Below are positions 31,608 through 42,194 of a stretch of 64,000 bases of DNA, piece by piece. A program made the position numbers and the translations under genes. The notes beneath the pieces were generated by a model that made no database searches, was not told the origin of the DNA, and saw only the letters and a program-made list of their open reading frames with translations. Position 1 is the first letter of the stretch, and each line of letters starts with the position of its first letter. The DNA comes from Cyprinodon diabolis (taxonomy: Eukaryota; Chordata; Actinopteri; Cyprinodontiformes; Cyprinodontidae). Location: NCBI GenBank assembly GCA_030533445.1, contig CM060070.1:35084501-35148500 (forward strand), written 5' to 3'.

Positions 31608-32886
31608 GTCTTCAGCAGCATCATGTCTGGATGTTGTTCCTGATAACTTTATTATAACCAAGGAGAGAAAATCTGCATTAGACCAAAAGATGTTAAACAT
31701 TTAACAATTGAAAGAAGAACAGGAGTAAGGAGAAGCTGTACAGATAAAAAAAAAAGGAGCAGAAAGAAATTGAACCAGGAGAACAACACCTCTATGGTGA
31801 CTGCCGCTGACAAGGAATGGAGGATAGAGGCAAAGGAGGAACCAAAACCTGTCGGGATTAAAGTGGAAGAGATGGACATAGAATCAGGGCAGATGATTGA
31901 CACAAAGGAGAAACCAGAACCTTTCCAAATGAAAGAACAAGCTAAACTCGATATCGTCCAGAACAAAGTGCTACCTTTAGGGAATCAGGAGACCCAGCCC
32001 TTTATTCTGACTCCTGCTGTTGATCAGAATGACTACAGTGAACCAGAAACGATCATGAATCATATGCTCAGTTTAACGCTCCCTCATATTAAACAAATTT
32101 TAACCATGGACACCAGAAATAACACTGCATCAGGGTATTTTGTTTGTAAAACGTGTGGTAGATCTTTCTCTAAAGGTTGTAGTCTAGTTCGTCACATGAG
32201 AACTCACAGTGGTCAGAGTCCGTATCGATGTAAGTTGTGTGAGAAGTCTTATTGCGACCGTAATAGTTTGACTTATCACATGAGAACTCACACAGGTGAG
32301 AAGCCGTTTGTTTGCACAATGTGTAGTAAGTCTTTCATTAAGAGTAGTAGTTTGGTTTGTCACATGAGAACTCACAGTGAAAAGAAGCCGTTTCCTTGCG
32401 AGCTGTGTGAAAAGTCTTATTGCGACCGTAATAGTTTGAATTTTCACATGCGAACTCACACAGGAGAGAAGCCCTTTGCTTGCAAAACATGCTATAAAGC
32501 TTTCAGTAGAAAAAGTATTTTGGTTTATCACCTGAAAACTCACTCAGCTGACGAGTCCTTTGCTTGCAAAATGTGTGGGAAATCCTTCAGTAGAAAAAGT
32601 ATTTTGACCCGTCACATGGGAATTCACACGGTTGTGAGGCCTTTCTCGTGTAACACCTGTGGAAAGAAACTCTCCAGTGCACAAAATTTGAAGGCGCACA
32701 TCAGGACTCATACAGGGGAGAAGCCTTTTTCATGTATAACTTGTGGTAAATGTTTTGGTGACGGGAGCGGTATGATTAGACACAGAAGAACTCACAGATA
32801 AGAAACCATATCCTTGTGAGTTGTGTGAAAAGTCTTATCGACAGCATAGAGGTTTGATTCATCACATGAGAATTCACTCAAAGTAA
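31608..32886 (+). CDS. C2H2 zinc-finger gene copy B: 8 intact fingers, damaged N- and C-termini
   Basis: The exon begins after the acceptor at 31607. The ancestral ATG (31623) meets TGA at 31641. Relative to copies A and C about 180 coding bases of the acidic N-terminal part are deleted near 31770. From there an open frame runs to TAA at 32799-32801 with a usable ATG at 31794. It has acidic linker words (IKVEEMDIE) and eight consecutive C2H2 fingers with TGEKP-type linkers, e.g. YRCKLCEKSYCDRNSLTYH and FSCITCGKCFGDGSGMIRH. The stop arises from a one-base deletion in THS-DKK. A ninth finger and the original stop (32884-32886) follow in another frame. It could make a shortened DNA-binding protein or be a young pseudogene. 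Confidence 0.7.
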
Positions 32887-33189
32887 AAAGCTTCTAGTGT
32901 TAAAGGACATTAACACGGAACAAATTTTTAACTCCGGTCACCTTGTGGTCATCTCTTTACTTTTATATGGCTTTCACTGATACCCAGATTAAATTCCACC
33001 AGTTCCATTCACTGCTTCACCAAAGAGATTACAATATATGGTGGATATGGGATATGGGAATCCAAACAATGGCGCTATGAGATCCACCCCCCGGTTCAAC
33101 CAGCACCTCTTCCTGCCTGCTTAGCGGGTTTTTGCAACCTGTTATTGCAGCTGATTGTTTCCGCTGACCCTCTGAGTGTGTTACTCTAA

Positions 33190-33380
33190 TGGTTTCAGGT
33201 ATTAAGCCTGGTTTATGCTCAGAAACCAGGTCGTCTGCGTGTGTGTCGCATTTAATGCAGACATAATCCCCCACCCCCCCAGACACTCTAGTACACCTCT
33301 CCAAAATTATAGGTGACAGACAGGGGAGGAGAGAAAGCAGGCCTCTGATTTGTCAATTCTACATACGCTCCATACTATTA
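33190..33380 (+). mobile_element. Dispersed element, copy 2 of 3 (partial)
   Basis: GCCTGGTTTATGCTCAGAAA and CCAGGTCGTCTGCGTGTGT match 30475 onward. It is cut short where the next MITE starts. Confidence 0.6.
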
Positions 33381-33826
33381 CCCCATTTACACTACCCTTG
33401 AAAAACCGTGCTGAGACCGGTCCGAGCTCAGTAACTGAGATAACTTAATGTGTGTAAATGGAAAGCAAACTGAACTGAACCGAGCTAGACATAACGGAAC
33501 CGAGCTAACTGCAGACCAGTTCCAGAGGTGGGCCCGGCTCGGTTTTTCCCTTGCTCGGTTCTCTGATAATGAGCGCATGAGCAGAACGCGTCATCTCCGT
33601 CCGACTGCACATCCTCCTTCGTCTTGTTCTTCTTGTGTTTTATGGTGGTTGGCAAACAACTTTTGGTGCATTACCGCCACAGATCGTCACTAGGAGACTA
33701 GGAGGCGAGGAACCGAGATAGCGTCATGTGTAAACGGTCGTCAGAACCAAGCTCGGCCCGGTTAACTGATCCGAGCTCGGACCGGTCTCGGCATGGATCG
33801 GTTTTTCAAGGATAATGTAAATGGGG
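33381..33826. mobile_element. 446-bp MITE with TA target, in the 3' UTR of copy B
   Basis: Inverted ends are CCCCATTTACACTACCCTTG and, inverted, CCCCATTTACATTATCCTTG, flanked by TA on both sides. Inside, both halves carry GAGCTCGGACCGGTCTCGG-like arms. The centre (33605-33680) carries a Nimb-like LINE tail module in reverse orientation. Confidence 0.8.
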
Positions 33827-34013
33827 TATATGTCTGTTCATCTGAATGGTTCAGGCACCAGAATGTGCCTAGAAAGAGAAAACTGGTTAAAAATAAATCA
33901 AGTTATATGTTTTATTTGAGATGTTTCAGTGCTATAAAGCCTTTTAAGCCTGATTCATCATAATTGTAAAGTTGGTAATTGGTAAATTTTCACATTACTC
34001 TAAGTGTTTTGTT

Positions 34014-34019
34014 AATAAA
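34014..34019 (+). other. Polyadenylation signal, zinc-finger copy B
   Basis: AATAAA in the 3' block shared with copies A and C. Confidence 0.6.
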
Positions 34020-34764
34020 TTCTTCTCTTTTGGAGATAAGTTGTTTGTTTGTCTTTATTCTGTATCTGTGTGTGGGTGGTGTTGTGGTGGTCTTTAACAC
34101 TTGATCATAGCTAAACCAAACCTATAGTTGAAGAACAGGGTATAAATTTGACTCATAGAATTAGCTAATTTCGTCATCATGTTGAATGTTTTTTGGTTGA
34201 AAAAAGTTTAAACGACTTGTACATTTTTAATCCTATAGCTGATGAAATAATCGAGCTGAGTAAAGTAAAAATATTTCTGCTAAAAATTAAACTTAAGGTA
34301 AAGTAAAACTAGTTACTCATTTAAACTTAAACTGTTGGAAATAATTAAATGTCAATATTGGTAAAAAACAAACAAAAAAAAAAAACTAAGAAATTAAAGA
34401 GAAAAGTCAATTGATAGAAAATGAGGAACTTTAGAAATACTATCAGGTTTTAACACTATTAGAAGAAAAATATTCATATTTCACATTTTAGAAAAAACAT
34501 TCATTTTACATTGTAAGTGGGGAGAATACTGTAGATTTACATGCGCAGATGAAAAGATGACCCCTGAGTTATAGTTATTGTCTTTGGAGCAGAATATTTT
34601 AAAAAGAAGCTGATTAGTCAGTCACTTCATCTCGATGGCATTAAATTGGCCTCTGATAATAATAATTTAAAATACTTAGTTCTATTTTTTTTTTTAGGAT
34701 TTGTCATTTATATATCCATATCAAATAAGTTTTTAGATCTTCCTTTTTTTATCTCCAGGGTATT

Positions 34765-35645
34765 GCAAAATTTAGAAATAGTCTGTGCATTTGTTACTTC
34801 AAGGCTGGACTATTGTAATTCTTTACTATCAGGAAGTCCACAAACTGTAGTTAAAAGCCTTCAGCTGATCCAAAATGCTGCAGCCAGAGTTCTGAAAATG
34901 AAAAAGAGAGATCATATCTCTCCTATCCTGGCTTCTCCTCATTGGCTACCTGTTAAATCCAGAATAGAATTTAAAATCCTCCTTCTCACATATAAAGCCT
35001 TAAATGGCCAGGCTCCATCTTATATCAGATCTGATTGTTCCTAATGTTCCTATCAGAGCACTTCACTCTCAATCTGCAGGTTTACTTCTGGTTCCTAGAA
35101 TTTCTGAAAGTAGAATGGGAGTGTCAAGTTAAAAAAATATATGAGCGCTGAGAGTTGATATTATAGGAAGAAAAGGCTTTAATTTCACTTTGCAAAGGAG
35201 AACATACAACCAGCCTAAATGCAGCTCAGTGATGTTCTGCGGCTGCAGCATGCCAACCCCTGCATAAAAAGGGGAATACCCACACCTTAACATTTCCCAA
35301 GAGAAAACACTTTAGCTCATCAAAGGACAGAGATGACAATTGTTTTCTGTTCACACCAGGACGTGAGAATCTTGACTTGTTCCCCCCTTATCTAACCTAA
35401 GGGGAAATTTCAAAAGTCCTTCCTTTCCTTTCATCTCAGCAAGGCTTCTAAGTAATCATTTTTACTGGGGAAAAGAGAAAAAACAGACTTTAACATCACT
35501 GACAAACAAGTTAAAGAAAAATACCATTCCACAGGAGGCAGATCTTTTAGTTATCAGGCTCCTCTCCTGTGGAACAAACCACCAGTTTTAGTAATAGAAA
35601 AAGGTGTGCTTAAGGTTCTTCAACCCAGAGATTTAGCCAAGTAAA
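34765..35645 (+). mobile_element. L2-like LINE, C-terminal RT part, split by a solo LTR
   Basis: SRLDYCNSLLSGSPQTVVKS, LIQNAAARVLK, ASPHWLPVKSRIEFKILLL and YKALNGQAPSYI are the hallmark C-terminal blocks of fish L2. The frame is broken by a stop at 35041. The next block (SESRMG) stops at the LTR and resumes after it as GRSFSYQAPLLWN. Confidence 0.85.
35122..35533. mobile_element. Solo LTR, 412 bp, in the L2 LINE
   Basis: Begins TGTCAAG and ends TTCCACA (TGT...ACA). GGAG is duplicated at 35118-35121 and 35534-35537. Deleting the LTR and one GGAG restores the L2 reading frame as SRMGGRSFSY. No internal retroviral or gypsy region remains. Confidence 0.85.
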
Positions 35646-35659
35646 TATTTGATAATCAA

Positions 35660-35830
35660 ACAGGTCTAAATAAAAGATTGTTGGAAAGTAAAACCTCAGA
35701 AAGTGTGGAACACATATTACTGTACTGAAGGAAACATGAGGATGAGACTAAATCATAAAATTATTCAGGCAGGAAGGAAATGGAGGCTTCAAAGTTTATG
35801 AAGAATAAATGGAACAAAGAAAGCCGCTTA
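35660..35830 (+). mobile_element. Older Nimb/I-like LINE 3' fragment
   Basis: KTSESVEHILLYC is the C-terminal cysteine-histidine block also found in the main LINE (GEIENVEHILMNC, near 40.68 kb). Confidence 0.5.
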
Positions 35831-36011
35831 GCAATATCCAGAAATATAGATATATATTGTATAATCAAGTTTTTTTCTTCTTTTTTTCCACTTTTGATGT
35901 AAAGAAATCCCCTGAAAGTCTAATCAGACCCGGAAGTAAGAAGGAATTTGGAGGTCATAGTAGGAAGAGGGGGGGGAACGTGTCAAACAATCGAAGGCGG
36001 TAGGATTTGAT

Positions 36012-37322
36012 TTGATTTTGGCGGATTGTATAAACTGTTCATTGACTGAAGCAACATGGCTTCTATGTACATCAGGAGGAAGTAGTGGTAATGAGATGGA
36101 TTGGATGATTTCAAGATCATCACTAATGAAAAGAACGTTTAGGAAGAGACAAGAAAGGGCAAAAAGTTGGTGGGAAGAAAGCGAGGCAGGAGCAGAAGTT
36201 AGCAAAAGGACAAAAACAAATGAACGGGCGAGTTCATGAGAAATGGATGACTTAAACATAGAAGAGGAATATAAATTAATGGTGGAATTCAAGGAGGAGG
36301 GTGGGGTTATTCACCCGTTAAAGCTGACTAAAGCAATAGAGGAAGAAATAGGGAAAATCAAAATGGCTAGAATCATGAACAACAGAAAAGTGCTAATTCA
36401 TGCTGTCAGGGAATCACAACAACAGAGGATACTCAAAATGAAAACCTTGATCAGGGAAAGGATTAAAACATATATTCCAGGAGCTTTAGCAAGGTTGAGG
36501 GGAGTAAATTCAGGAGTTCCAAATGAAATGACAATGGAGGATGTGAAAAAAGAAATTAGAGGAGGGAAAATAACAGATGCCACCAGGATTAAAAGTAAAA
36601 GAGATGGGGAATTTAAAGACACAATGGCAGTGATTCTTCAATTTGAAAATAAAATGCCAGAAAATATCCAGCTAGGATATATGAATTATAGAGTCAGAGA
36701 TGACATCCCTAAACCCCTTAGATGTTATACATGCCAAAGAATGGGACACATTGCAAAGGAGTATAAAGGAAAAGTTAGATGTGCATGATGTGGAGGTCCA
36801 CATGAATTTGGTAAATGTGATAAAGATGCTAAGGTCAAATGTTGTAATTGCGGAGGAGAACACAGCGCAGCGTGTGGTGGATGTGTTGTACAAAGGGAAG
36901 CCAGAGAAGCTCAAAGAATCAAAATAACAGAAAGAGTTTCATATGCTGAAGCTTTAAAAAGAGTGAGGAAAGATAGCACAGGAGGAATGAGGTTGGGAGA
37001 AGCAGGTCAAAGAAACTCAGCTGGGAATACAGAGCAAAGGCAGATTTATCAAAGACAAATCTTGGTACCAACAACAAATATTCAAAATACATGTTTGCAT
37101 AAATGTAGAGTGGATGAAAATACAATGGTGGTGAAAAAAGAAAACTTTGTAGCATTCATGTGTCATATTGTTAATGTCACAGTACAAATGAAGAAGAAAA
37201 GTGACAAAATCAAAGCAATTGTAACAGCAGCTGGAAGGTTTTTAGATATGAAAGAAATCCAAGCAGATCAGATCCATACCATTTTGAGTACCACAGAAAC
37301 AACAGAGAATGTTCAGGATTAG
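36012..37322 (+). pseudogene. LINE ORF1 (nucleic-acid-binding, zinc knuckles)
   Basis: One reading frame runs through two in-frame stops (36237 and 36786). A basic N-terminus is followed by a helical region and, near 36720-36900, three knuckle-like motifs. The first is CYTCQRMGHIAKEY with Tyr in place of the last Cys. The second is CGGPHEFGKC, preceded by a stop. The third is CCNCGGEHSAAC. It overlaps the start of ORF2. It is expected to coat the RNA intermediate. Confidence 0.75.
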
Positions 37323-40300
37323 GATCCTAGCTGTTATCGTGGTTTTACACATTCTTCAATGGAATGCCAGAAGTTTAATAGCCAATGGAAAAGAATTTAA
37401 AAAGTTTGTTTATGAATTAGAAATAATTCCAGATATAATATGTGTTCAAGAAACATGGTTAACACCTAATTTAGAATTTAAGATTTCTGGATATAGAATA
37501 GAAAGACAGGATAGAAGTAATGGTAGTCGAGGAGGATGTGCCATTTTTATTAAAGATGGAATAGCTTATAAGAAAAATCCCATGAATAAAGAATTAGAAT
37601 GTGTTATTATAGAAATATTAATGTAAGAAAATATGGAAATATTAAAATTATGAATTACATTGTTGAAGAAATAATGGATGAAAGGTCATTAGTTTGTCTT
37701 AATAATGGAAAAGGTACAAGAGTAAATATACATAAAAATACAGTTTCATGTCTTGATATTACATTAATATCTGATTGTCTTGTTAGTTCATGCAAATGGG
37801 ATGTCAACTGGGAGTCTACTATAGGGAGTGATCATTTTCCAGTAAGTACAATAATTGATGACAATATAAACAGGCAAGAAGATTTCATATTAACAAGATA
37901 GTGCTTTAATAAAGCTTATTGGCAAAAATGTAAAATTAAGTGTGAGGAAACCAGTCATATGGTTACATTAAAAAGCAACATTGAAGAATGTGCAAGGGGT
38001 TAACAGAACATATTTTAAATGCAGCAAGTTATAGCATACCGAGAATAAAAATAAAAGGTAAGAAAAAGGTAGTTCCTTGGTGGAATGATGAATGTAGTAA
38101 AGTAGTTAAGAAGCGTAACAAGGCATTTAAAATATTACAGAAAAATCTAACAACCGAAAACCTAATTGAATATAAAAGTAAAAGAGCAATGGTTCGTAAG
38201 ACTATTAAGGAAGCAAAAAAGAAAATATGGAGAGAATATTGTTCCTCAATAGGTTCAGAAATAAAATTACAGAATGTTTGGTCAATGTTTAGGAAAATGA
38301 CGGGGAAAAGGAATGATGTTAAAATACCAGCCTTAGTTAGAGATCAGGAGATAGTAGTTTTAAATAAAGATAAGGCAGATTTATTAGGCGAGACATTTGC
38401 TGCAGTTCATAAAAATGTAAAAAAAATGTATATCAACATTAGACATGAATATAACTATAAAAGAAATTAAAACAGTATTGAAAGGGACAGGATACTCAGC
38501 TCCAGGGGAGGATCAATTATGCTATGCTATGTTTCGACAGATACCGGAAGTAACATTGAAATTAATATTAAAATTATTCAATAAAATATGGAAAGAAGGT
38601 TCAATACCAAATAGTTGGAAAAGGGCAACAATTTTACCGTTTAATAAACCAAGGAAGATCCTATCAGTCCAAATAATTATAGACCAATAGCTTTAACTTC
38701 TCATTTAAGTAAATGGAAGTAAATGGAGAAAATAGTGGTCAGTAGATTAGGGTTTGTTCTTGAACATAAGAAATTAATTAATGGATACCAGTGTGGATTT
38801 ACACTTTAACAGGGAGATCAACAATGGATGCATTAACTAGAGTCAGTAATGACATAGAGAAAGCGTTAAAAATGAAGGAGATAATGATTGTAGTATTTTT
38901 TGATATAGAAAAATCATTATTCATTATGGAGAGAAGGGTTAGTTATAAAAATAAAGCAGATGGGAATAGGTGGGAAGATGTATAATTGGATAGCAAATTT
39001 TTTGATGGATAAAAAAATGAGGGTGAAGATTGGGAATGATTATTCAAAAGAATTTAATGTGGAAAATGGAATACCTCAAGGTAGTGTAATAAGTCCAATT
39101 TTATTTAATATCATGATTAATGATATATATATATTTTTATGCAGATGATGGGGCCATATGGATGAGAGGAAAGTATATAAAACATGTAGTAGGAAATATT
39201 AAGAAAGCAATAATAAAGTAGAAAAATGGTCTTATGAATGGGGTTTTAAATTATCAGCACACAAGTCTTTGTTTCATGGTATTCACATATAAGAGAAATA
39301 TTGATATAGGAACAATAACATTATATGGTCAGCCGTTGGAAAGGGTTGCAGAATTTAAATACCTAGGACTATGGTTAGATAGCTCTTATACATGGAAAAT
39401 ACACATAGATAACTTAGAAACTAAATGTAAGAAAGTTATAAATCTCCTAAAGGCTGTGGCTGGAAATAACTGGGGTGCAGATAGACAGTCATTATTAAAC
39501 ATATATAGGGCTCTCATGAGATCAATAATAGATTATGGCAGTTTTATTTATGGAGCAGCAGCTAAAACAACATTACAAAGGATAGATAGATTACAGAGTA
39601 GAGCTTTACGCATATGTACAGGAGCAGTGAAAACAACACCTATCAACGCTCCTTTAGTCGAGACTGGAGAAACTCCACTGGAAATGAGAAGAATGAAATC
39701 AGGTTTAATATATTGGATGAAAATTAAAAGTACGTAGTATGGATGAAAATGTAACTTCAACAATTCTACAAACTTGTTGGGAATATTCAAAGTTCCATAA
39801 TAATGGATTTGCATGGGTTATAAGCAAATTGATTAAAGAGTTTGGATTGGAGGATAAGGAAATAGCACAGTTTAATCCAATTAGTGTTATTCCTCCATGG
39901 CTATTTCCTGAGATAAATGTAGACATCAGACTTATTAAAATGAAAAATGATTGGAATTTAAACGAAATAGGGATACAGACTGATATATATTTAAGAAACT
40001 CATATTATAATTACCTTAAAATATATTCTGATGGTTCTAAGAATTTAAAAGGGTGTGTGGGAATAGGAATATATGTACCAGAGTTCAAAATACAAATTTT
40101 AAAAGAATTTCAGATCAACAATCTGTTTTCACAGCAGAGATGGTGGCAGTTATACTGAGTTTACAATGGGTTGAGGAGGTCAGACCAGACAGGGTGGTGG
40201 TATGCACGGATTCCAAAGCAGTTTTAGAAAGTATTCAGGGAGAAGGAAATAATAGGAAAGATTTAGTATTAGAAATACAGCACAGTTTATTTAGATTATG

Positions 40301-40845
40301 CAGGAGTGGCATTGATATTTGGTTTTGTTGGGTTCCAGCACATGAAGGGGTAAAAGGAAATGAAAAGGCAGACAAATTAGCAAAAAGGGCTTTAGAGGAG
40401 GCAATAACAATTACAATTCATTTAGGGAAAGGGGAAGGAAAATCATTTATTAGGAAGAAAGAAATTGAAAAATGGCAAAAAAGGTGGAATGAAGATAAAA
40501 AAGAAGGAAGATTATATAAAGCACAAAAGTCAGTATTAAATTGAAATATTAATGAGAGAAACCGAAGGGAAGAAATAATAATGATCAGATTAAGAGTAGG
40601 TCATACTTATTTAAATGACAATTTATATTTAATAGGGAGGAAAAATAATGAATAATGTGAAGGATGTGGAGAGATAGAAAATGTAGAACACATATTGATG
40701 AACTGTAAAACATATGAACCTGAAAGGGAGAAATTGAGAAGAGTAGTTGAAAGGACAGGCCAAGAATGGGAGTCTTAAAGGATTATTGGGAAAGGAAATA
40801 TAAAGGATATTTATAGATTAAGGAAAGAAAATATTTATTTATTTA
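37309..40845 (+). pseudogene. LINE ORF2: endonuclease, reverse transcriptase, RNase H (broken)
   Basis: Endonuclease: LQWNARSL and DIICVQETWL are present. The central GDFN region is deleted near 37620. GSDHFPVS remains at about 37830. RT: YSAPGEDQLCY, IPNSWKRATILP, NGIPQGSVISPILFN, then YADD after a frameshift near 39140. RNase H: YSDGSK, FTAEMVA, CTDSKA and AHEGVKGNEKADKLA keep the catalytic D-E-D-D, but a frameshift near 40080-40110 splits the domain. A C-terminal CEGCGEIENVEHILMNC block follows. At least six frame breaks make it inactive. Confidence 0.82.
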
Positions 40846-40846
40846 T

Positions 40847-42043
40847 TATGAAGAGCCATTTCAGCCAACATTAAATAAATAAATGGATGAAATAAATAAA
40901 AAATGAGTAAAATAAATCAAAAAATGAAGAAAATGAGTGAAATAAATAAAAAATTTGTTAAATAAATGATTTAGCCTTTTCATTAAACCAATTTTTAATT
41001 TATTTATTTTTCATATTATCAATTTCCCAATTTCTCTTTTTCATTTATCTATTTGTCATTTATCCCTTTACCCATTTTTCATTAATCTAATTTTCATTTA
41101 ACCACTTTTCAATTTCCCTTTTTCATTAAGCCAATTTTTTTATTTTTTTATTTTTCAGATTATCTATTTCTCAATTTCTGTTTTATCTATTTTTCATTTA
41201 TCTATTTTTCATTTGTCCATTTTTCATTTATCCCTTTATTTATTTACCCATTTTTCATTAATCTATTTTTTTAATTAAACCATTTTTCGATTTCCTTTTT
41301 CCATTAACCCAATTTTCTATTTCCCAGTTTCATTAAACAATTTCTCATATATCCCTTTTTTTTTTTACCTTACTAGGAAATCGTGTTAAAAGGAAAAAGG
41401 AAATTGAACAGTGGTTAAATTAGAAGATAGATTAATGAAAAATGGGTAAATAGATAAAGAGACTAATGTAAATGGGTAAATGAAAAATAGATTAAAGAAA
41501 ATGGGTAAGTAAAAAAGGGATATATGAGAAATTGATTAATGAAACTGGGAAATAGAAAATCGGGTTAATGGAAAAAGGAAATTGAAAAATGGTTAAATTA
41601 AAAAATAGATTAATGAAAAATGGGTAAATAAATAAAGGGATAAATGAAAAATGGACAAATGAAAAATAGATAAATGAAAAATAGATAAAACAGAAATTGA
41701 GAAATAGATAATCTGAAAAATAAATAAATAAAAATATTGGCTTAATGAAAAGGGAAATTGAAAAGTGGTTAAATGAAAATTAGATTAATGAAAAATGGGT
41801 AAATGGATAAAGGGATAAATGACAAATGGATAAATGAAAAAGAGAAATTGGGAAATTGATAATATGAAAAATAAATAAATTAAAAATTGGTTTAATAAAA
41901 AAGTTAAATTATTTATTTAACAATTTTTTTATTTATTTCACTCATTTTCTTCATTTTTTGATTTATTTTACTCATTTTTTATTTATTTCACCCATTTATT
42001 TATTTATTTATTTATTTAATTTTGGCTGAAATGGCTCTCCATA
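40847..42043. mobile_element. Foldback element, ~1.2-kb palindrome
   Basis: Outer ends TTATGAAGAGCCATTTCAGC and, inverted, TTATGGAGAGCCATTTCAGC. The arms are about 520 bp each, mirror-symmetric about roughly 41436-41445 (e.g. 41126-41133 pairs with 41738-41745, 41341-41355 with 41517-41531). The loop is about 130 bp. The sequence is AT-rich, dominated by CATTTATC/GATAAATG words. A possible duplication ATTTAT flanks it. It codes for nothing. Confidence 0.85.
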
Positions 42044-42194
42044 ATTTATCTTCAGAATACAAAATAAAAAAATTGAATTTAATAGATTTAAAACAATGTT
42101 GCTACACACTTATGAACAGTAGGTGGCGGTATGCACATTAAACTTGCTTGCGATCCGCCATGATAGCAAAGAAGAAGAAGGTGTTGTGTTGAAA

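Larger units (their letters stand above)
35930..42180 (+). mobile_element. Nimb/I-superfamily LINE, near full-length but broken, with foldback insert
   Basis: The order is ORF1 with zinc knuckles, AP-type endonuclease, reverse transcriptase, RNase H, C-terminal Cys-His block, 3' tail. An RNase H domain plus CCHC knuckles in ORF1 is typical of the I/Nimb group. The 3' part is interrupted by the palindrome at 40847-42043. Beyond it the tail resumes (GGTGGCGGTATGCACATT, CCGCCATG, AAGAAGAAGAAGG) and stops about 15 bases before the tpr ATG. The 5' boundary is approximate and no clear target duplication was found. Confidence 0.75.

Noticed and set aside
42123..42194. Upstream GTG-initiated extension of tpr
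   Set aside because: It reads through the LINE tail and lacks an ATG. The ATG at 42195 gives the expected TPR N-terminus.
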